A stretch of DNA of 64,000 nucleotides from UBA4427 sp045106235 (lineage in GTDB: Bacteria > Myxococcota_A > UBA9160 > UBA4427), in the NCBI GenBank assembly GCA_045106235.1, contig JBGCEJ010000033.1:1-64000 (forward strand), given 5' to 3'. Below the pieces are notes generated by a model. That model was not told the DNA's origin. It worked only from the letters and a program-made list of their open reading frames with translations, and ran no database searches. Both the position numbers and the translations under genes were made by a program. Shown here in pieces: positions 58,891 through 64,000 of this stretch; position 1 is the first letter of the stretch, and the number at the start of each line of letters is the position of its first letter.

Positions 58891-61326
58891 TTGCGTTTTC
58901 TATTCGGGTCGAAAACCCGCGCTCTCGGCGCCGGTTTCCTACTTCCTACATGTCTTTTCCTATGCGCGGTCGTGCTCTCCGGATGTGAGGGGGCGCCCTG
59001 CTTGGTCGGCTGCCAAGACGCGCAGCCCAATGTCCTCATCGTCACGCTCGACACGACCCGCCATGACCGGGTGGGTTGTTACGGCGATCCCGAAGCGCAA
59101 ACCCCAACGCTCGATGCGCTCGCCGAACGAGGCCTACTGTTCGAACGCACCTACAGCAGCGTCGCTCTTACGCTTCCCGCACATACGACGATCATGAGCG
59201 GGGTCGAACCCTTCGTCCACGGCGTGCATAACAACGGACGCTTCATCGTCCCGGATCGGCTCGAGACCCTCGCGGAACGACTCGGCGCGCGCGGCTACCG
59301 AACGGGCGGATTCGTCTCCGCCTTCGTGCTCGATTCCAGCTACAACCTCGACCAGGGCTTTGACATCTACTCGGACGATGTGACCTCCGACTCAGACGCT
59401 CTGAGCATGACCGTCCCCCAGAGGCCCGGCGCCGAAGTCGTCGATGACCTGATTGAATGGCTCGACGAGGCGAATGAAGAGAAAACGCCGTTCTTCGCCT
59501 GGGCGCATCTGTACGACGCTCATTTCCCCCGAAACGTAGAACCGCCCTTCGATACGATCCGCGATCCCTACCGCGCCGAAATCGCCTACGCGGATGCCCA
59601 AACGGGACGGATTCTCGCAGCGCTTTCGGAACGCGGGCTCAGCGAAAACACGATGATCATCGTCACCGCGGATCACGGCGAAGCCTTCGGTGAACACGAC
59701 GAGGCGACGCACGGCCTCCTCGCCTATGATGCGACGCTGCGCGTCCCGCTGATTGTCGCGGGCCCAGGCGTGCCGCAGGGGCAGCGGGAAGAGAGCCCCG
59801 CCTATCATCGCGACCTCGTCCCGACCCTGCTCGGTCTGCTCGAGATGCCGATCCCCGAAGAGCTCACAGGCTCAGACCTCCTCGCGCGTCGCCGGGCCGC
59901 AGACTCTGGCGACCTGGCCTACTCCGGCATAGACGCCCCCGAGGCCGCCTCCGCCTCCGCCTCCGCCTCCGCCTCCGCCCCCGCCTCCGCCCCCGAGCGG
60001 ATCGGCTATTTCGAAGCCCATTCGCCGAAGATCGACCTCGGCTGGGAGAAGATCGAGGGTGTGCGCTCCGAGCAATGGAAATTCACGGCATGGCCGCCGC
60101 CCGAAGAGCTCTATGACGTCGTCAAAGACCCACGCGAGCTGAATAACCTTGCAGCGCAGCATCCCGAGATCATTGACGAAATGCGCTGGCAGCACGAAGA
60201 GCTTCTGAGCCGCGCAGGGGTCGATGCCTATGCCTCCTCAGAAATGGACCTCGACCCCGCACAGGCCGCTCAGCTCGCCGCACTCGGCTATATCGAGGCG
60301 GTCGCCGCCTTCGAAGAGGGGAAGGTGCCGGATCCACGGCGCTTCATCGGGGTGCATGGCTGGGTTGGTGAGGCACGTGATCTCGCCATGGCCGGCGAGT
60401 TCGATCAAGCGATTGCGGCGTTGGAGACGCTGCGGGAGAGCGCGTCGGTTCGCGCGCTGGTCCTGCGCACGCTTGCCCCGGTATACGCTCAAGCAGGGCG
60501 ACATGAAGAAGCGATCGCGGCCTACCGCGACTACGTCGAAATGACCGAGGCAAAAGAGGCTCATCTGGGCATCGCGGAAAGCCAGATCGCGCTCGGTCGT
60601 CCTCAAGAAGCCCTCACGACCCTCGAGCAGGCCGATATCAGCGCCCGCGGCGGAGGCGCAATGCTGCGCGCCACGGCTCTTGGCAAGCTTGGCCGATTCG
60701 CAGAAGCCCGAGAGATGATCGACCGAGCTTTCACCCGGCGGAGCCCAGGCGAGAAGGAGCCGAATTCGCTTCGTGAAGACGAGAATCCCAACGAGCGAGC
60801 ACGCCTTCAAGAACAGGAGCGCATCCACGCCCGAGTTCGCCTCGCGGTCGGCATCGCCGGAACGCCTGATCTCGAAAGCGAACTCCGAGGCCTGCTCGCT
60901 GCCCGACCCGATGATCCTTTCGTGCAGAGTTCTTTGGGCTTCGCACTCACAATGTTAGGCAGGCCCGACGCTGCAATCGAAGGCCTAAGCCTCCTCCGAA
61001 CCGCCGCCCTGACTTCGCCCGAAGATCCGGAAATCCAGGCGAACCTCGGCTGGGGCGCCTACCGAGCAGGGGTCCGGGAAGAAGCCAAGCGACATCTTGA
61101 GCAAGCGCTTGAGCTCGACGGACGACGCAGCCTCGAGCGCGCCCGGCTGGCGAAGGTCTTGGCCAGCCTGGGGGAGACCGAGGCGGCGCGAACCGAAGCG
61201 ACGCGCGCGCTCCGCCAGGATCCCGGCGCCGCGTGGTCTGCCGAAATCCGCTCCATTGCGATGGCTGACGCTCGAAAAGACTCTGACGCGGCTGAAGGCG
61301 GCCCGAACCCGGTCTCCGCACGATGA
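58891..61326 (+). CDS. Sulfatase-like lipoprotein with C-terminal TPR repeats
   Basis: 811 residues from the TTG at 58891 (GAGGT upstream; a GTG at 58885 is an alternative); the frame is open to 58699. Lipobox LSGC at 29-32. The alkaline-phosphatase-superfamily core has NVLIVTLDTTRHDRVGCYG, ALTLPAHTTIMSG and TADHGEAFGEHDE; no Cys/Ser-x-Pro-x-Arg, so formylglycine is not expected and the nucleophile may be Thr. From about 500 on, TPR-like repeats (for example GRHEEAIAAYRDYVEMTE). A (GCCTCC) repeat encodes an Ala-Ser stretch. The ATGA stop overlaps the next gene. Confidence 0.88.
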   Translation: MRFLFGSKTRALGAGFLLPTCLFLCAVVLSGCEGAPCLVGCQDAQPNVLIVTLDTTRHDRVGCYGDPEAQTPTLDALAERGLLFERTYSSVALTLPAHTTIMSGVEPFVHGVHNNGRFIVPDRLETLAERLGARGYRTGGFVSAFVLDSSYNLDQGFDIYSDDVTSDSDALSMTVPQRPGAEVVDDLIEWLDEANEEKTPFFAWAHLYDAHFPRNVEPPFDTIRDPYRAEIAYADAQTGRILAALSERGLSENTMIIVTADHGEAFGEHDEATHGLLAYDATLRVPLIVAGPGVPQGQREESPAYHRDLVPTLLGLLEMPIPEELTGSDLLARRRAADSGDLAYSGIDAPEAASASASASASAPASAPERIGYFEAHSPKIDLGWEKIEGVRSEQWKFTAWPPPEELYDVVKDPRELNNLAAQHPEIIDEMRWQHEELLSRAGVDAYASSEMDLDPAQAAQLAALGYIEAVAAFEEGKVPDPRRFIGVHGWVGEARDLAMAGEFDQAIAALETLRESASVRALVLRTLAPVYAQAGRHEEAIAAYRDYVEMTEAKEAHLGIAESQIALGRPQEALTTLEQADISARGGGAMLRATALGKLGRFAEAREMIDRAFTRRSPGEKEPNSLREDENPNERARLQEQERIHARVRLAVGIAGTPDLESELRGLLAARPDDPFVQSSLGFALTMLGRPDAAIEGLSLLRTAALTSPEDPEIQANLGWGAYRAGVREEAKRHLEQALELDGRRSLERARLAKVLASLGETEAARTEATRALRQDPGAAWSAEIRSIAMADARKDSDAAEGGPNPVSAR
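59947..59994 (+). repeat. Hexanucleotide GCCTCC tandem repeat inside the sulfatase-like gene
   Basis: Eight consecutive 6-base units: five GCCTCC, then GCCCCC, GCCTCC and GCCCCC, encoding an Ala-Ser/Ala-Pro stretch. Length changes would preserve the frame, so it would vary a linker rather than switch the gene off. It sits in a loop between the catalytic core and the C-terminal part of the core. Confidence 0.85.
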
Positions 61327-61943
61327 CGGATTCGCCGCAATCGGGCGGAGTCGGACGACGCGGCTTCCTCTTCGGGATCTTCGGTTTTTTCGCCCTCATC
61401 GCGGGCGGAATCCGCTTCTCTCGCTTCGGCCAGCCCGGAGAGAATCAGGGCGAGGGCCCGACTGACCTTCCTAAACCAGAGAATCCCCCCGAGCCGGGAT
61501 TCTTCGCCCTCGAAGACCGAAGCGCTCTTTTCGCGCTCGCCGATATCATCGTCCCCCGCGACGGTGCGGTTCCCGCAGCGAGCGAAGTCGACCTTCTCCC
61601 CTCTCTCGAAGCGTGGATCACTTCGGATGCCTCCCGCCAATTAACCTATGCGGCATTCTGGCCCGAGCTCGCTCGCGCGACCCGCGAAAACGCCACCCCT
61701 GATACGTCCGCCGCCGCCCGCACGGCCGATGACCTTCGACCGCTGCCTGAACTCGAGGCGGCCTGCGCCACCTGGTATGCGGAGTACCGCGCTCAAGGCG
61801 ACCGGGCCAGCAGCGCCGCAAAACTCTTCGAGCAGCTGCGCCGCGACGTCATCCGCACCTACTACTCGACGGCCGCGGGCCATGCCGTGTTAGGCTACGA
61901 CGGTCCCGCCATGCGAATGAACATGTCGAGCGGACCCACATGA
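61323..61943 (+). CDS. Gluconate 2-dehydrogenase subunit 3-like protein
   Basis: 206 residues; the ATG overlaps the previous TGA (ATGA). Twin-arginine-like signal GRRGFLFGIFGFFALIAGG near residues 11-29, then the subunit-3 pattern FALEDRSALFALADIIVPRDGAVPAA and a C-terminal DVIRTYYSTAAGHAVLGYDG. Such small subunits accompany GMC/FAD large subunits and help their export. The ATG of the GMC gene overlaps its stop, so a complex is expected: subunit 3 with GMC. Confidence 0.85.
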   Translation: MTDSPQSGGVGRRGFLFGIFGFFALIAGGIRFSRFGQPGENQGEGPTDLPKPENPPEPGFFALEDRSALFALADIIVPRDGAVPAASEVDLLPSLEAWITSDASRQLTYAAFWPELARATRENATPDTSAAARTADDLRPLPELEAACATWYAEYRAQGDRASSAAKLFEQLRRDVIRTYYSTAAGHAVLGYDGPAMRMNMSSGPT

Positions 61944-63661
61944 GCGAAGTCTACGATGTCTGCATTATCGGGTCGGGTGCGGGCGGAGGCTTTGCCGCGG
62001 CGTCGCTCGCGAAAAGCGGTGCCAAGGTACTCCTCCTCGAAGCCGGACCGCGCTTCACGCCCAGCGACTACCCCGCTCACGATCCGCAATTCGAACTGAA
62101 GACAACGCCTTTCGTCGGCGCCACCAATGCAGCCGCGCAGCGCAGCTGGACCCCCGGCCCGCCGGAGTCACTCTCCCCAGACTTCCCCGAACTCCGAAGT
62201 GATTCACCCTCCGCCTACGCTGCGCCGAGCCCCACCCATCGGCATGCCTTTTCGTATTCGCATGTGCATGGACTGGGCGGCACAACGCTCCACTACCAGG
62301 GCGAAGCACACCGTTTCCCGCCCCACGCTTTCCGCATGCGCGAGAAACACGGCGTCGCCTCGGATTGGCCCATCGACTACGGGACCCTGGCGCCCTACTA
62401 CGCGCAGGCCGAGCAAGCCCTCCGAGTCGCCGGGGATCCGGGAAACCCGTTCAAGGCTGCGCGAGACGCTTTCCCCTCGACCGCGCATCCCGCCGGAAAG
62501 ATGGGCCGATTCGTCGCGCAAGGAGCCTCACGCCTCGGGTGGCAATCGTTGCCTAACACCTTGGCTATCCTCAAAGCGGCTGCGCCGAACCGCGAAGCCT
62601 GTCATTACTGCAATGGCTGCATCCGCGGCTGCGCGGTGGGCGCCAAGAGCAGCGTCGATGTCGCGGTGATTCCGGCGGCACTCGCGACGGGAAATCTCGT
62701 TCTCAAAACTCAGCAGCGCGTACTCCGCCTTGAGCATGGCTCGGACGGCCGCATCAAGAGCGTGATTGCCGTCGATCTTGCCGCGGCGGAGGCGTCCGAT
62801 CGTGCGAGTAACGGATCCGTCACCGGCGCCCGAGAGATTCGGTACGAAGCGCGCAGCTTCATCTTGGCAACCGGCGCGATCGAAACACCGCGCTTGATGC
62901 TCGCCTCCGCTGGCGGTGCCCATCCCCGCGGCGTCGGAAACGGAAACGATCTCGTCGGCCGAGGCCTGATGGAGACGCTGTACGTCTACCGGTTCGGAAC
63001 CGCCGAAGAAAGCCTCGAGAGCCATGTTGGCGTTCCCATCGAGAGCCGAATCTGGGATTTCAACGGCTCAGCCGCAGCGAAGGAAAGCGGCGTGCCGAAC
63101 GGATTCGCGTTAGGCCAAATGGCGGGTTTCTTCGAAGGGCCCGTCGGCACCGCACTTGAGGGCGCCGAAGGCTTCGGGCGAGCGCATCGAGAGCAGCTTC
63201 GCGCCCGGTTCGGCTATGGCACGACGCTCATCGCGATCGCGGAGCAGCTTCCTCGCGCCGAAAATCGCGTCGTCCTCTCAGATGAGATGGGCCCCCAGGG
63301 CACCCCGCTCGCCCGCATCGATGCCACGCTGAATGACCAGGATCTGAAAACAGTCCGGGCGATGCATCGCCGCGTGGTTGAGCTCGAAGACGCAGCGGGC
63401 CTCACCTACAAAGGCCAAAGCACCGCCTACGATACGCCGAGCGCGACCCATGTCGGGGGCACCTGCCCCATGGGCCTCGCCTCGGATCATTCCGTCGTCG
63501 ACGCCGAGGGTTTTGTTTGGGGCGCGCCTAACCTGGCCATCGCGGATGCCAGCGTACTCGTCACCCAAGGCGCGGGCGACTCTCCCTCGCTCACGATCCA
63601 GGCTTTGGCACTCCGCACGGCAGACGCGCTTCGGCGCCGCGCATCCGGGGCCGAGCTGTAG
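61940..63661 (+). CDS. GMC-family FAD oxidoreductase with Cys cluster (gluconate dehydrogenase large-subunit-like)
   Basis: 573 residues. FAD motif CIIGSGAGGGFAAASLAKSG, HGLGGTTLHYQGEAHRF, Cys cluster C221-x2-C224-x2-C227-x3-C231 (EACHYCNGCIRGCAVG), and C-terminal VGGTCPMGLASDHSVVDAEG and GAGDSPSLTIQALALR. The Cys spacing suggests an iron-sulfur cluster as in sugar or alcohol dehydrogenases. No signal peptide of its own; it would be carried out by subunit 3. ATGA overlap with the previous gene. Substrate: alcohol, sugar or steroid. Confidence 0.9.
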   Translation: MSEVYDVCIIGSGAGGGFAAASLAKSGAKVLLLEAGPRFTPSDYPAHDPQFELKTTPFVGATNAAAQRSWTPGPPESLSPDFPELRSDSPSAYAAPSPTHRHAFSYSHVHGLGGTTLHYQGEAHRFPPHAFRMREKHGVASDWPIDYGTLAPYYAQAEQALRVAGDPGNPFKAARDAFPSTAHPAGKMGRFVAQGASRLGWQSLPNTLAILKAAAPNREACHYCNGCIRGCAVGAKSSVDVAVIPAALATGNLVLKTQQRVLRLEHGSDGRIKSVIAVDLAAAEASDRASNGSVTGAREIRYEARSFILATGAIETPRLMLASAGGAHPRGVGNGNDLVGRGLMETLYVYRFGTAEESLESHVGVPIESRIWDFNGSAAAKESGVPNGFALGQMAGFFEGPVGTALEGAEGFGRAHREQLRARFGYGTTLIAIAEQLPRAENRVVLSDEMGPQGTPLARIDATLNDQDLKTVRAMHRRVVELEDAAGLTYKGQSTAYDTPSATHVGGTCPMGLASDHSVVDAEGFVWGAPNLAIADASVLVTQGAGDSPSLTIQALALRTADALRRRASGAEL

Positions 63662-63706
63662 GGCCCAGAACCTCCCTCACCCATGAACCTCAATCACGGA
63701 ATCACC

Positions 63707-64000
63707 ATGAACTACGCTCTGCGACTCGGCTTGATCGCGCTTTCTCTTCTCCTCATCACGCCGCTCTTCGGCTGTCAGAAAGAGGAGCGGTCCTCCGTCG
63801 TCCTGATTACGCTCGACACTACGCGCGCCGACGCGCTGGGATTGATGGGCAATCAGGAAGCCCAGACCCCGGCGCTCGATGGGCTTGCCCAAAAAGCCAC
63901 GGTTTTCGACCGAGCCTTTGCGAGCACGCCGCGCACCCTTCCCTCGCATACCACGATGATGAGTGGGCTTGAGCCCCACGAACATGGTGTGCGCGATAAC
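63707..64000 (+). CDS. Sulfatase-like lipoprotein (partial, runs off the window)
   Basis: 98 codons visible. Lipobox-like PLFGC at 19-23 after a hydrophobic segment (LGLIALSLLLITPLFGC). Then VVLITLDTTRADALGLMG and TPRTLPSHTTMMSGLEPHEHGV, the same layout as the 58891 gene and again without a Cys/Ser-x-Pro-x-Arg. It is a paralogue of that gene. The ATG at 63683 in the same frame is an alternative. It begins 45 bases after the GMC stop. The C-terminal region, and any TPR, is outside the window. Confidence 0.85.
   Translation, partial: MNYALRLGLIALSLLLITPLFGCQKEERSSVVLITLDTTRADALGLMGNQEAQTPALDGLAQKATVFDRAFASTPRTLPSHTTMMSGLEPHEHGVRDN

Noticed and set aside
1..64000. tRNA, rRNA, riboswitch, transposase or phage genes
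   Set aside because: I looked for cloverleaf arms with CCA ends, rRNA-like conserved runs, inverted terminal repeats and transposase motifs and saw none; small RNAs cannot be excluded by eye.

Overview
The window looks like chromosomal DNA of an uncultivated, Gram-negative, aerobic bacterium with moderately high GC. A PEP-CTERM-type protein, lipoprotein signals and AsmA and MscS proteins point to an outer-membrane cell. Many F420/FMN-type redox enzymes, cytochromes P450, DUF35-thiolase genes and sulfatase-like genes fit deltaproteobacterial lineages such as Myxococcota or Binatota. The lineage is an inference; there is no rRNA or other phylogenetic marker here. I see no tRNA, rRNA, CRISPR array, IS element, phage gene or origin.

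Layout. (1) 1-14 kb is an oxidative catabolic island: FAD dehydrogenase (partial), DUF35 Zn-ribbon protein plus thiolase, an unknown Cys-rich protein, PPOX-type flavoprotein, SnoaL-like protein, P450, acyl-CoA synthetase, double DsbA/HCCA-isomerase-like protein, luciferase-like monooxygenase, TesB thioesterase, GMC oxidoreductase and a second P450. This suite suits activation, hydroxylation and beta-oxidation-like breakdown of a hydrophobic (steroid- or terpenoid-like) substrate. (2) 14-29 kb, mostly minus strand: nitrilase-family amidase, DUF6116 and AsmA proteins, F420-type LLM enzyme, a tight SDR / sterol-desaturase-family / phosphotransferase operon, a REC-GGDEF-EAL protein, amidohydrolase, GST, AtoE transporter and a DUF1295 reductase. 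(3) 29-39 kb: RhlE-like DEAD helicase, a tandem MarR protein with a palindromic operator array, a second sterol-desaturase-family enzyme, ABC-F ATPase, SDR and a membrane histidine kinase. (4) 38.8-50.8 kb: PEP-CTERM protein, formylglycine-type sulfatase, GGDEF-EAL-(receiver-like)-PilZ protein, secreted esterase, DUF3604 lipoprotein, PhyH-like dioxygenase and a third P450. (5) 50.8-64 kb: RecQ helicase with a histone-H1-like tail, an MscS channel behind a 1159-residue membrane AAA+ ATPase, and a translationally coupled operon of two sulfatase-like lipoproteins around a gluconate-dehydrogenase-subunit-3/GMC pair.

The most unusual items are the AAA+ membrane ATPase/MscS pair (54.3-58.8 kb), the RecQ with low-complexity tails, the coupled lipoprotein/GMC operon at the right edge, the tandem MarR fusion with its operator, and the five-module c-di-GMP protein. 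Several rho-independent terminators were found by reading inverted repeats. Starts were moved from the longest ORF where a Shine-Dalgarno, signal peptide or family N-terminus argued for it.
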